Below are positions 55,071-63,536 of a DNA stretch of 64,000 nt, one piece after another; position 1 is the stretch's first letter; every line of letters begins with the position of its first letter. The notes under the pieces were generated by a model. The model had not been told where the DNA came from and did not search any database. It saw only the letters and a program-made list of their open reading frames with translations. Source of the DNA: Methanolobus sp. ZRKC5 (GTDB lineage Archaea; Halobacteriota; Methanosarcinia; Methanosarcinales; Methanosarcinaceae); contig NZ_CP151792.1 in the NCBI RefSeq assembly GCF_038446525.1, positions 1 through 64,000 of the forward strand, written 5' to 3'. The translations under genes and the position numbers were made by a program.

Positions 55071-55949
55071 TCAGAACTCCGTCAATCTTGGTTTTGGGTT
55101 AGAGGCTTCATCTTTTATTTCAGAGATAATTTCAGAAGCTCTTTCCTTTCCTTGTAATGTCAATTCCATTTGGAAATTGAAAAGATCAAGTGAATGCTCA
55201 TCAATAAAAGGTGCAATTAATAGATCGCAATAATCACATTTAACAGAAGACAGATCATCAAGGGTTTCTGCATCCATTTTAAGTTGATCAATAACAAAAC
55301 TGTCCTTGTAATATCCAAGCAACCATGTAATGTGCCTTCTGAGCATTGGATATTTATCTGGACTGACCTTATAATGCTTTAACGTTGATCGTAGTATTTC
55401 TAAGAACCTATCTGTGTTTGAAGGCTCTATACCCTTTTCGGTGATATATCTAAAAAGAATTTTCAGTAAACTATCTACCACTTCATCATCTTCTGCATCC
55501 AAATACTTAGCAAGGTTATCCAACTGACACGGATCTAAAACATATTTCTTTTCAGATCTAGCTATTTCTTTCAATATCAGTTTTTTAGTTTTAACGTCTG
55601 CTGAATCAAGGTAGCTAATTGTCTTATCGAGGTCTTCTTTCATTTTCAAAATTTTTATGGGGATTAGATATGAAGCCCTTCCATCTGGTTCTTTAATTCC
55701 ATATTTCTGTAACTCATCACGTTTCAATGAAGTAATAATTCCTGTTTCTGTCATGAAGGCTAATTTTCGATTAATGGTTTTCTTACTATAACCAAGTTCA
55801 TTTGGATGAGTATTCATGAGGTAATTTACGAGTTGCCCCCTTCTTACATACCCCCTCGCATTCAAATATTCGAGTACTTCTGTGTCAAAATCAATCTCAC
55901 TTTTGATATTATTAATGTCATTACTTTCAATAGTTGATATCATATTCAT
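55071..55949 (-). CDS. Casposon HTH protein with winged-helix N-terminus
   Basis: The product of about 292 residues starts at an ATG about 25 bases after a TTTATATG box (55972-55980), so the message is probably leaderless; the frame runs on upstream without support. Residues 15-85 form a winged helix (EVLEYLNARGYVRRGQLVNYL ... LGYSKKTINRKLAFMTETGII). The helical remainder carries a CDYC pair (SVKCDYCDLLIAP). HTH proteins of this kind accompany cas1 in casposons and probably regulate it or bind the ends. It directly precedes cas1. Confidence 0.75.
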   Translation of the reverse strand: MNMISTIESNDINNIKSEIDFDTEVLEYLNARGYVRRGQLVNYLMNTHPNELGYSKKTINRKLAFMTETGIITSLKRDELQKYGIKEPDGRASYLIPIKILKMKEDLDKTISYLDSADVKTKKLILKEIARSEKKYVLDPCQLDNLAKYLDAEDDEVVDSLLKILFRYITEKGIEPSNTDRFLEILRSTLKHYKVSPDKYPMLRRHITWLLGYYKDSFVIDQLKMDAETLDDLSSVKCDYCDLLIAPFIDEHSLDLFNFQMELTLQGKERASEIISEIKDEASNPKPRLTEF

Positions 55950-56011
55950 ACTCAATATTAATGTCATTGTGCATATAAATCTTCTCCTCATACTGTTTAT
56001 TTGTGAATACC

Positions 56012-56149
56012 ATGAGTAATGAAAGAATACTAACAACGATATCTCCTTATCTTAAGGAAAAGCTAGTACAGATGTCAGATAAATTTGGATGCTCTCAGGC
56101 TGAAGTAGTCAGAATAGCATTAATGAAGCTCTGGGAGGCTGAAAAATGA
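56012..56149 (+). CDS. 45-residue ribbon-helix-helix protein of the casposon
   Basis: A very small gene: MSNERILTTISPYLKEKL, then VQMSDKFGCSQAEVVRIALMK, a classic CopG-like strand-helix-helix pattern. It is divergent from the HTH-cas1 operon, whose TATA box lies 32-40 bases away. Its stop overlaps the next start (ATGA), so it heads the rightward operon. It is a likely repressor of both divergent promoters. Confidence 0.7.
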   Translation: MSNERILTTISPYLKEKLVQMSDKFGCSQAEVVRIALMKLWEAEK

Positions 56150-56787
56150 GCAGACCACAATTCTCCAAGGATCATAGAACCTACGGTCAATGGCTCAAAG
56201 CTCAGCCCAGAGATACCAGGTATGCAAAAGAGATCATCAGGAAACACCAGATGTTTCCAGACAAGAGCCGGAACCAATTAAGAAAACTCAGGATTGGTGA
56301 TTATGATCTTGGTAAAGCAGGATGGGAAGCTATAACATCTCAGCAAAAGACGGAGAGAAACAAAACTCTCCAGATTTTGAGATCAATGAGAAAGGGTGCA
56401 AACCTTACCCAGATGGCAGAAAAGTACGGAATGAACAATAAAGACATAATCAGGCATCTAGGACGTAATCTTTACAAAGAGAATGGAAGATGGAAGGTTA
56501 CCAAATCGGATAGTCTGCAAGTCGGAATGAGGTTTTATGATCGAAACGCGGGTCATATAACGATAGTAACGAGGGGTTCTAAAGACCGTTCTTTGATTGG
56601 TGAATACTTCAACGCCGTCAATAAAACGCTGAAAGACGGCGATACTACGCGATTAAAGAAGTTCAACGGCGTTAAGATCGCCGATAACGCCGGCAATGAA
56701 CATGCGTTTGAAACGCGGTTAGATCGGCTTTACGAGATCGAAGAAGCTCAGGTTGAATCGGAATTTCAGGAAATATATGCAAATTGA
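56146..56787 (+). CDS. Casposon HTH protein
   Basis: A 213-residue protein with a central HTH (LQILRSMRKGANLTQMAEKYGMNNKDIIRHLGRNLYK, about residues 75-110). A beta-rich C-terminal region of about 80 residues (VGMRFYDRNAGHITIVTRGSKDR) follows, of a type seen in some phage DNA-binding proteins. Its last third (56,600-56,750) is unusually rich in CG and contains inverted GACGGCG/CGCCGTC words, unlike the AT-rich neighbours. It lies between the small ribbon-helix-helix gene and the HNH gene in one operon. Confidence 0.7.
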   Translation: MSRPQFSKDHRTYGQWLKAQPRDTRYAKEIIRKHQMFPDKSRNQLRKLRIGDYDLGKAGWEAITSQQKTERNKTLQILRSMRKGANLTQMAEKYGMNNKDIIRHLGRNLYKENGRWKVTKSDSLQVGMRFYDRNAGHITIVTRGSKDRSLIGEYFNAVNKTLKDGDTTRLKKFNGVKIADNAGNEHAFETRLDRLYEIEEAQVESEFQEIYAN

Positions 56788-56799
56788 GGAGTGGTAACT

Positions 56800-57129
56800 A
56801 TGGATAAAAATACATGTAAAAGAAGTATTAAAAGACAGAAATTGGAAGGAAAAACATCACTTAGATGTATTGAGTGTGCAGAAGATGATCCAAGTGTAAT
56901 AGAACTACATCATGTATATGGAAGAAACAATTCAGAAGAAACTGTTCCATTATGCAAGAACTGTCATTTTAAGATTACAAAACAGCAAAATAAACTACCT
57001 CGAAAGATCAGATCAAGCAGTGCATCACGTGAGGATAATCGAAGGTTTATCCTTGTTTCTATGGGTGCATTATTGGAAGGTATGGGTAAACAGCTTCGCC
57101 TTATAGGTATGGAGGCTGATCTAGTATGA
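56800..57129 (+). CDS. Casposon HNH endonuclease
   Basis: A 109-residue HNH protein: CIECAEDDPSVIELHHVYG, then NNSEETVPLCKNCHFKI. This gives the paired CxxC zinc ligands and the catalytic His-His/Asn/His set of HNH nucleases. GGAG eight bases upstream sets this ATG; an in-frame GTG lies three codons earlier. Many casposons carry an HNH gene between the HTH and polB genes, perhaps for cutting at replication or excision. It overlaps polB (ATGA type). Confidence 0.88.
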   Translation: MDKNTCKRSIKRQKLEGKTSLRCIECAEDDPSVIELHHVYGRNNSEETVPLCKNCHFKITKQQNKLPRKIRSSSASREDNRRFILVSMGALLEGMGKQLRLIGMEADLV

Positions 57130-59144
57130 GTAAGATTGCTGTTAGGGGATACACTGTTAAAGCTAAAGACCCCCAATCTAATCATACTTACAATAGCACC
57201 CTGCAATTAAAACATGATAGCGTGCTTGTTTTTGATACAGAAACTACAACAGATCAGTATCAGAATATGAAAGTTGGCTTTTTCCAGATATATCAGGAAG
57301 GCTACATTCAGCATGAAGGATTCTTTTATGATCCACTAATGCTCAATGAGAGAGAAACAAAAATTCTAAAAGATTATTCTATAAAGCATTGTATCGAGTT
57401 ATACCTCTGTAAAGAGTTTGTTGATGGTGTATTTTATCCAGAAGTGTTTGAACTAAAAACTCTTTGTGTGGGCTTCAATCTTGCATTTGACATAAGCCGA
57501 CTGGCAAAGTATGGCAACAATTCAAAGGCAAAGAATAGAGGAGGATTCACGTTTACACTTTCAGACAATAGATTCAAGCCTCCTATTGTAATCAAGAAAC
57601 TTGGTGCAAGTAACAGCTTCAAGTTCACAACAACGAAGTACAATACAGGAAATGATTATTTTTCAGGCAATTTCCTTGATGCTCAGACCCTTGGAACAGT
57701 CTTGCTTCAGCAAAATCATATATCCCTTGCAAACGCTTGTGAATTGCTTGATACAAGACACAAGAAAATGAAGGATATTAAACACGGTACTATCACCAAG
57801 AAATATCTTGATTATCTGATAAGGGATGTTGAGAGCACTTTTGATGTGTATAAAGGATTGATTAAAGAGCTTGATCTTTACAATATTGCCATTCCTCCAA
57901 CTAAAATATACAGCTCTGCCTCTATTGGAAAATATGCTTTGAAGCAACTAGGAATTAAACCATTGAGTGAACAGAATTTCGATTTCCCAGAATATATGAA
58001 GGGTCAAATTATGACCTCCTATTATGGTGGAAGATGTGAATGCCGGATTAGAAAAGCTCCAACTAAGGTTACAACGCTTGATTTTACCAGTATGTATCCA
58101 ACCGTTACAATGGAAATGGGCTTGTGGAATCTCATGATTGCAGAGAGCATTGAAACAAAAGATGCAACAGAGGCGATCAAAGAATTACTTGGAATAATTG
58201 ATCTTGAATACCTACAAAATGAGGATAAATGGAAGGACTTTGTTGTTATGGTTAAACTTCGTCCTGATGGAGATATACTGCCTGTAAGGATGGATTACAA
58301 CGGAGATAATGGCTCTTTCAACGTTGGAGTGAATTATCTGTCCTCTGATTATGAATTATGGTATGCTTTACCTGATGTCATAGCTTCAACTATTCTTACA
58401 AGAAAAGTACCAGAGATCATTGAAGCTGTCAGGTTCATTCCAGTGGGTATCCAGAAAGGATTAAGGAAATCTCAGATTCTTGGAATTGATATTGATCCTA
58501 AAAAGGATAATCTGGTTCAGGTGCTCGTTGAAGAAAGACAGAATATCAAGATTGAAATGAAAGGTATTGATCCAGAAAGTCATGAATATAAACAGCTCGA
58601 TAGCAGAGCACAGGCAATAAAGATTCTAGTAAATGCCATGAGCTATGGAATATTTATTGAGCTTAATCCAGAGGACAGGAAAAGCGATATAGAGGTTTAT
58701 GGGCTTGATTCCTTCAGTACCTCACAGAATAGGTATGAAAAGCCAGGTAACTTCTATCATCCTCTATTAGCTGTCATGATTACCTCTGGATCAAAGCTGT
58801 TCTTGGCTATGGCAGAGGCAAAAGTAGAAGAATTAGGAGCTAGACACGCCTATATGGATACTGACTCTATCTTTGTCCCTCCTGAATATGCAGAGGAAAT
58901 TACAGAGTATTTCCAACCACTCAACCCATACAATCTTGATATTCCATTGTTAAAGCCTGAAAAGGTGGATTATTGGTTTTTTGGAATTTCATCCAAACGC
59001 TATCCACTGTACAAATTCAGGAAGAATAAGATTATATTTAAGGATTTCAAGCTTCATGGATTAGGGCATTTAACTAACCCATTCTCAAAGGACGGAGGAG
59101 ACTGGCATGAGGAAATATGGGATGATCAGTTCCAGAGATATTGA
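57126..59144 (+). CDS. polB: Casposon family B DNA polymerase, main part
   Basis: The 672-residue part contains every catalytic motif of a protein-primed-type family B polymerase. Exonuclease: VFDTETTTD (ExoI), VGFNLAFDIS (ExoII), YLIRDVESTFD (ExoIII). Polymerase: LDFTSMYPTVTM (motif A), KILVNAMSYGIF (motif B), YMDTDSIF (motif C). It should copy the casposon. The frame ends at TGA after DWHEEIWDDQFQRY, before the thumb/C-terminal part, which continues in the +1 frame (59107-59757). A +1 shift at TAT-TGA-A would give one protein of about 876 residues. It is either a recent frameshift mutation or a recoding site. Confidence 0.93.
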   Translation: MSKIAVRGYTVKAKDPQSNHTYNSTLQLKHDSVLVFDTETTTDQYQNMKVGFFQIYQEGYIQHEGFFYDPLMLNERETKILKDYSIKHCIELYLCKEFVDGVFYPEVFELKTLCVGFNLAFDISRLAKYGNNSKAKNRGGFTFTLSDNRFKPPIVIKKLGASNSFKFTTTKYNTGNDYFSGNFLDAQTLGTVLLQQNHISLANACELLDTRHKKMKDIKHGTITKKYLDYLIRDVESTFDVYKGLIKELDLYNIAIPPTKIYSSASIGKYALKQLGIKPLSEQNFDFPEYMKGQIMTSYYGGRCECRIRKAPTKVTTLDFTSMYPTVTMEMGLWNLMIAESIETKDATEAIKELLGIIDLEYLQNEDKWKDFVVMVKLRPDGDILPVRMDYNGDNGSFNVGVNYLSSDYELWYALPDVIASTILTRKVPEIIEAVRFIPVGIQKGLRKSQILGIDIDPKKDNLVQVLVEERQNIKIEMKGIDPESHEYKQLDSRAQAIKILVNAMSYGIFIELNPEDRKSDIEVYGLDSFSTSQNRYEKPGNFYHPLLAVMITSGSKLFLAMAEAKVEELGARHAYMDTDSIFVPPEYAEEITEYFQPLNPYNLDIPLLKPEKVDYWFFGISSKRYPLYKFRKNKIIFKDFKLHGLGHLTNPFSKDGGDWHEEIWDDQFQRY

Positions 59145-59757
59145 AGAAAAATATGCTAATATGTACGCTATCTCAAAGCTTGCTGTTAGCACTCCTAATG
59201 TATGGAATAGGTTCAAGAAACTCAACAAAGACAAGCCTTGGAAGGAGCAGATCAAGCCTTTCAATTTCTGTCTGGTGGGATTTCAGGCAGTAGAAGAAAA
59301 CGGTAGAGCTGTAAAACCTCTAGCTCCTTATTGTGATGATCCTCAAACAATAGTTCATGAACCGTTCATTGACTATGAAACAGGAGAGATCATGCAGGGA
59401 TCACACTACTTCAAGTCGTTGAGTAAAATCATATTGCAGTATGCAGAGCATCCAGAACATAAGTTTGAAGGTGACATTGGGATTTTGGAAAGGAAACATG
59501 TTCATGCAAATGGTGTTCTTTACATTGGTAAAGAAGCAAACAACATTGATGAGGAGGAACTAGAGCTTCAGAGGGCTCAGACATTCATTGATGAAGAAGG
59601 TATTAAGCAGAAGATACTGGTTCTTACTCCAAAAGAAGCAAGGGTGTATGGAGTGATGCAAAGAAGTTCTTTGAAGCGGATGAAGGACAGGATTTTGAGT
59701 GAAGGGAAATTCAATTTCAGGACAAAGGAGGTGAGGAAATTGGTAAGTGGATTTTGA
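59107..59757 (+). pseudogene. Displaced C-terminal part of the casposon polymerase
   Basis: The frame, +1 to the main polymerase frame and overlapping it by 38 bases, gives EEKYANMYAISKLAVSTPNVWNRFKKLNKDKPWKEQIKPFNFCLVG and on to VRKLVSGF, about 205 meaningful residues. This fits the thumb and tail region of the polymerase. No ribosome site serves the ATG at its beginning, so it is unlikely to be an independent gene. It supports a single-base insertion near 59,130-59,145 or programmed frameshifting. Confidence 0.6.
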
Positions 59758-59833
59758 TACTTACCTTTTTTGACATTATTACTTACATATAACTATATCA
59801 CTTGTTAAATACTAATTAAAGTAAGGTGATTAT

Positions 59834-60085
59834 TTGAGTTCACTAAAATTTGATTTAGATCAACTTTTAGCCCCTACTATTTTTTTAATAATAATGCTTC
59901 CTGTTATTTACTTCACTTTGGATACACTTGACTCTAGCTATGAGGTTGATGAAGATTCCCAATGGTACGAAGCTAAAAAAGACTCAAAAAAAGATATACA
60001 AGATTTAATTGCAATAATGGTATTTGTAGCAACTCCTTCTGCTATTACAATTTATCTTATTATTAAAAAATATCTTCAACTTTAG
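59834..60085 (+). CDS. Small two-helix membrane protein in the casposon
   Basis: An 83-residue protein with a membrane helix at each end (LLAPTIFLIIMLPVIYFTL and LIAIMVFVATPSAITIYLII) and a charged middle. The start is TTG, chosen because AAGGTGAT lies a few bases upstream. Function unknown; a holin-like, toxin or anti-exclusion role would be guesswork. Confidence 0.5.
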   Translation: MSSLKFDLDQLLAPTIFLIIMLPVIYFTLDTLDSSYEVDEDSQWYEAKKDSKKDIQDLIAIMVFVATPSAITIYLIIKKYLQL

Positions 60086-60123
60086 TAAGCTTGTAAGCAT
60101 TTGATTGTAACCCTAAGCTAATT

Positions 60124-60831
60124 TTATTTTAATCTCATAACTAAAGGTACATGATCGCTTATTTCATACCAGTCTTTATGTTCACCAACAGAAAAAGATT
60201 CCATTGATTTCATTAAGTCGTTAGATGCAAAAATGTAATCTGTATGATGCCCCTTTTCTATTTTATGATGTTGGAAAAAGGTTTGAACAATTTCATCCCC
60301 AAATTTTAGATTATTAAAAACATGATATGCACTAAAGATATTATGTTTGTTCAAGAGGTTTGTCACATCATTGAAAGTCCCATAAAGAGAAGACCCTTGT
60401 TTTATATTAAAATCCCAGTTGAAATCTCCAGCAATTATAAGGGACTGATCTAACAAGTCTTTATAGTAATTTAAAGCGTTCCAAACCTCTCCAATATATC
60501 TCCTTTTTGGATCAACTTTATTATTTTGTGACCATATTGCAATGAGGTTTATGGTGTTTGGATTGTTGTGTACTTTAATTTTAACTGGGAGAACATACTT
60601 GTATTCTTTATTGTATGCTTCATGTACCTTAATTTCAATGTTGTTAAAACTGAATACTCCTAATCCTTTCTTATCATTATCTCCAATCCATAAAGCGTGA
60701 TGATAAAACTTGTCTTTGAAATAGTCAAGATTTTCACATTCAGGAATTACTAGCAAATCTGGACATTCAGATAGTAATTTGTTATAATGATTTCGAAAAG
60801 CCATTTTACAATTCCAAGTTATAATATTCAT
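60124..60831 (-). CDS. Casposon cargo: endonuclease/exonuclease/phosphatase (EEP) family protein
   Basis: The 235-residue protein has the EEP/ExoIII-like set: MNIITWNCKMAFR, VIPECEN (metal Glu), LIIAGDFNWDF, HHTDYIFASN, and EISDHVPLVMRLK (catalytic Asp-His). These enzymes cut DNA at abasic sites, degrade 3' ends or hydrolyse phosphodiesters. It is transcribed inward from the right end of the casposon; its ATG lies 75 bases from the terminal repeat. It may process replication intermediates or be a defence/anti-defence cargo. Confidence 0.85.
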   Translation of the reverse strand: MNIITWNCKMAFRNHYNKLLSECPDLLVIPECENLDYFKDKFYHHALWIGDNDKKGLGVFSFNNIEIKVHEAYNKEYKYVLPVKIKVHNNPNTINLIAIWSQNNKVDPKRRYIGEVWNALNYYKDLLDQSLIIAGDFNWDFNIKQGSSLYGTFNDVTNLLNKHNIFSAYHVFNNLKFGDEIVQTFFQHHKIEKGHHTDYIFASNDLMKSMESFSVGEHKDWYEISDHVPLVMRLK

Positions 60832-60905
60832 GTAAAAAAACAAATTCTCTAATGTATAAAAGATTTTTGATAATGTTATTCAAAATATCTATGACAATGA
60901 TAAAC

Positions 60906-60935
60906 CGTTGCGTTTTTCAGCTATTACTATTACCC
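60906..60935 (-). repeat. Right terminal inverted repeat of the casposon
   Basis: Inverted copy of the left end: CGTTGCGTTTTT ... TATTACTATTACCC. Pairs with 52828-52857 at 27 of 30 positions. Confidence 0.92.
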
Positions 60936-60949
60936 CGAACTTTAATGGG
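60936..60949 (+). repeat. Right target-site duplication of the casposon
   Basis: Exact copy of the 14 bases at 52814-52827. It is followed at once by GGGTAATAGG, which repeats the first nine bases of the casposon's terminal repeat and may be the left end of an older, second element. Confidence 0.85.
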
Positions 60950-61123
60950 GGGTAATAGGTATCCTGAATTTAAGATACGCAGAATTTTAGAATGTTCTTG
61001 CTTAAGAAATCTAAGGAATGAATTGGGAATATTATCTGTATTATTTATTAGGCTTATTTACATATAGTAAAAGTAAAACAAATTCTAAACAAATTTATAT
61101 ATTTATTTAGACCCATATTTCAT

Positions 61124-61207
61124 ATGGAAAAGCCACTTAAAGAAAATCCTGCTCCATATCCAAAATCTAGTATTCCTGAAAATAAAGCAATTACTATTTT
61201 TGAGTAG
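61124..61207 (+). CDS. Possible 27-residue peptide gene or gene remnant
   Basis: A short frame, MEKPLKENPAPYPKSSIPEN and on to IFE, starts about 27 bases after a TTTATATATTT box, as a leaderless gene would. It has no recognised relatives. It stands alone between the casposon and the HEAT gene and may be a truncated gene. Confidence 0.25.
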   Translation: MEKPLKENPAPYPKSSIPENKAITIFE

Positions 61208-61221
61208 AGAGCATGAATCCT

Positions 61222-63360
61222 TTAATTCTTAAATTCCTTTGTTATGCTAGTCAAAAGATTTAATATCTGAGGAGGTATAGGAATTCCTAGTGTTGCCATT
61301 GACATTAACTGAAAAAAGAGTTTGACTATTTCTTCAGCGGCAAAACTTACAATAATCTCATTTGTAACGTCTTTCCCAAATGATTTTATGGGATGCTTGA
61401 TTTTGTCGAGTACTGAACTAATCTTCAAAATACAACTTTTTGACTCTTTCTTTTCTTCTTGAGATGTAGAAAATTTTTCGATTTCCTCAATTAGTGTGTC
61501 TTCATTTTTGAGTATTTCTTCAAGGAAATTTTTAAGAGCTTCTTTATCCTTATTTTCTGTCAATTCAATAATTTTCCTTGAAAAAGTCTGGATAAATTCC
61601 CCTTCTTTTCCTCCAACCTCCAGAGAAAGAATATCTAATTTTTCAAGACCTCTCCTCAACTCATTCTGAAGCAAATCCAATTTGGTTTCAATGCTAACAG
61701 TTTTCTCGTAGATTAGATCTAGCTTGAGAAGTTTACGATTTAATTCTTTTTCTGAAACAACTTTCATATTGGGTATAATAGAAATAATTAGAGGAAGATC
61801 TCTATATTTTTCGGCAGCAATATCTTTATTATCAATTGCTTGAATCTTATTAAGAAGAAACTCGTTTTCAGAAATAGGAGGAATTTTTATTCTCAGAATA
61901 GAAACAATATCCTCAAGGATTTCAATATATTGCCTCTGTTCATCACTTATAACGTTTTGAATTTTCGTGCTAATTTCACATACAATTTCTTCTGCATCAG
62001 TTCCTTTCGATTCTTTACATGCGCCCTTTGATCTCTTTTTAATTTCATCGATAAGCTCTTTTAGATACCTATCAAGGAGAGGCAACCCTTTTCTCATTGT
62101 AGCTGTAGCATATGGTGCTGTTTTCTCAGTATCTCTCATTAGCTCTACTGCACTCTCACAGTGTTTTCTGTAAAAATTAAGCTCGTCTTTCATTAACTCT
62201 AGATCCATACTCTCCAAATTGTGAACTTCTTTTAATGCATTTGAAAGGTTGTTAACTGCTTCAATAAGCAATTCCTTACTTTTTGAACCTTTAATTGAAT
62301 TTCTTGCTTGTATAAGATGTCTTTCAACTTCGTTTTCCGCATTCTGTTTTTCAAAAATTATAGTATGAAATGAAAGATAAAAAGGAAGACAAAACTGAGA
62401 GGGATTGTTTGTCCAAGAAACTGTTTCCTGTGCTGACTTTTCAAAAAAAGAAATGGCTTTTTCCAATTCCAGTTTGTAATCTTCTTCTTTTTTCGCTTGG
62501 GAAGCTTTGTATATGGAAGCTTTTCCAAGAGAACAATTTGCGTAGATTCTCACACTCTTGTATTCACTATTAGTAAGTCCATGTAAATCACTCCAAGCTT
62601 GTTGATCATCAGATATATTACAGTACACAGAACCAAGGGCATCTGTAGCTTTAGACCTAACATTCCTGTCTTCATCAGTTGTGAGTTTAATTAGATCACT
62701 CCAAGCTTGCTGTTTATATGGTATATGGAAAAATGCAGATTTAATGGCAGAGATTGAATGCCACCTTACATAACTGTCATTATCATTAGTCGACCAATGC
62801 AAGTCACCCCAAGCCTCATGCTTATCCGGAACTTGAAAGAAAACCAAACCAAGTGTATGAGTTGCCCAAACTCTTACATGACTGTCACGATCAGAGAAAC
62901 GACCGTCTAATTCTTCCCAAGCTTGTTGTTTGTCTGGAATTTGAGAAAATATTAAACCAAGAACTTTTGTAGCCTTTGCTCTTACGTTCCTGTTCTTATC
63001 ATTGATTAGTCTGCGTAATTCTTCCCAAGCCTCTTGTTTGTCTGGAATTTGAGAAAATACTAAACCAAGGACTTCAGTGGCTTTATACCTTATGTTAGCG
63101 TCCTTATAATTAAAGAGCCTACGTAAATCATTCCAAGCTTGTTTTTTGTCTTGAATTTGAGAAAATAAAGAACCTAGAAAAGATGTTGCCAATCTATTCA
63201 CATGGGAGTTTTTATCACTAGTCAGTGTTACTATGTTATCCCATGCTTTTTGCTTATCTGGTAAAAGTGAGAAATTATGTTTCAAGTTATTTAGTGCTTT
63301 GATACGTACTTTCGAATCTTTGCTAAGGCATTGATTGTGTATCTCCTCTTGGTTAATCAC
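61222..63360 (-). CDS. HEAT-repeat protein with helical C-terminal region
   Basis: A 712-residue protein. The first 280 residues are seven HEAT repeats of about 37 residues, each with an AW-x2-L core (for example KQEAWEELRRLINDKNRNVRAK). Residues 290-650 are mostly helical with long coiled-coil-like stretches. The C-terminus has a hydrophobic segment (EEIVKLFFQLMSMATLGIPIPPQILNLL) that may touch the membrane. The start is GTG, chosen as the only start near the repeats; a CTTTTAAGTA box lies about 35 bases upstream. Such proteins are numerous in Methanosarcina relatives and their roles are unknown. It lies between the casposon and the second polymerase relic and may be cargo. Confidence 0.75.
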   Translation of the reverse strand: MINQEEIHNQCLSKDSKVRIKALNNLKHNFSLLPDKQKAWDNIVTLTSDKNSHVNRLATSFLGSLFSQIQDKKQAWNDLRRLFNYKDANIRYKATEVLGLVFSQIPDKQEAWEELRRLINDKNRNVRAKATKVLGLIFSQIPDKQQAWEELDGRFSDRDSHVRVWATHTLGLVFFQVPDKHEAWGDLHWSTNDNDSYVRWHSISAIKSAFFHIPYKQQAWSDLIKLTTDEDRNVRSKATDALGSVYCNISDDQQAWSDLHGLTNSEYKSVRIYANCSLGKASIYKASQAKKEEDYKLELEKAISFFEKSAQETVSWTNNPSQFCLPFYLSFHTIIFEKQNAENEVERHLIQARNSIKGSKSKELLIEAVNNLSNALKEVHNLESMDLELMKDELNFYRKHCESAVELMRDTEKTAPYATATMRKGLPLLDRYLKELIDEIKKRSKGACKESKGTDAEEIVCEISTKIQNVISDEQRQYIEILEDIVSILRIKIPPISENEFLLNKIQAIDNKDIAAEKYRDLPLIISIIPNMKVVSEKELNRKLLKLDLIYEKTVSIETKLDLLQNELRRGLEKLDILSLEVGGKEGEFIQTFSRKIIELTENKDKEALKNFLEEILKNEDTLIEEIEKFSTSQEEKKESKSCILKISSVLDKIKHPIKSFGKDVTNEIIVSFAAEEIVKLFFQLMSMATLGIPIPPQILNLLTSITKEFKN

Positions 63361-63536
63361 CGTTTAGCACCAAGCATTGGTATAGAAGTTGATACTTAAA
63401 AGTTTTTCTTTTTGTTTGTTACCTTAAAATTTAAACTTCAAGCAGATGATTCACAGCTACTTCAATTAGCCCATCACTATTCATGATGCCTTTGGACCTC
63501 TAATCCACGGTTGCTGACTGCAACCTCACTCATTAT

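Larger units (their letters stand above)
52828..60935. mobile_element. Complete casposon with terminal inverted repeats and target duplication
   Basis: An 8108-bp element bounded by 30-bp inverted repeats (27 of 30 matching) and 14-bp direct repeats. It holds Cas1 (the casposase integrase), a family B DNA polymerase for self-synthesis, an HNH nuclease, two larger HTH proteins and a 45-residue ribbon-helix-helix protein. That gene set fits casposon family 2 of Methanosarcina-type archaea. Extra cargo near the ends: a membrane-wHTH protein at left, and a small membrane protein and an EEP nuclease at right. The near-identical ends and intact duplication indicate a recent insertion. The polymerase C-terminus is out of frame, so self-copying may be lost or depend on frameshifting. 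Confidence 0.93.

Noticed and set aside
56600-56750. CG-rich inverted words in the casposon HTH gene as an origin or operator
   Set aside because: They lie within the coding sequence and are short; a composition patch explains them, and no function can be supported.
59107-59757. Polymerase C-terminal frame as a separate gene
   Set aside because: It overlaps polB, has no ribosome site, and its sequence continues the polymerase; a frameshift fits better, though a conserved split cannot be excluded.
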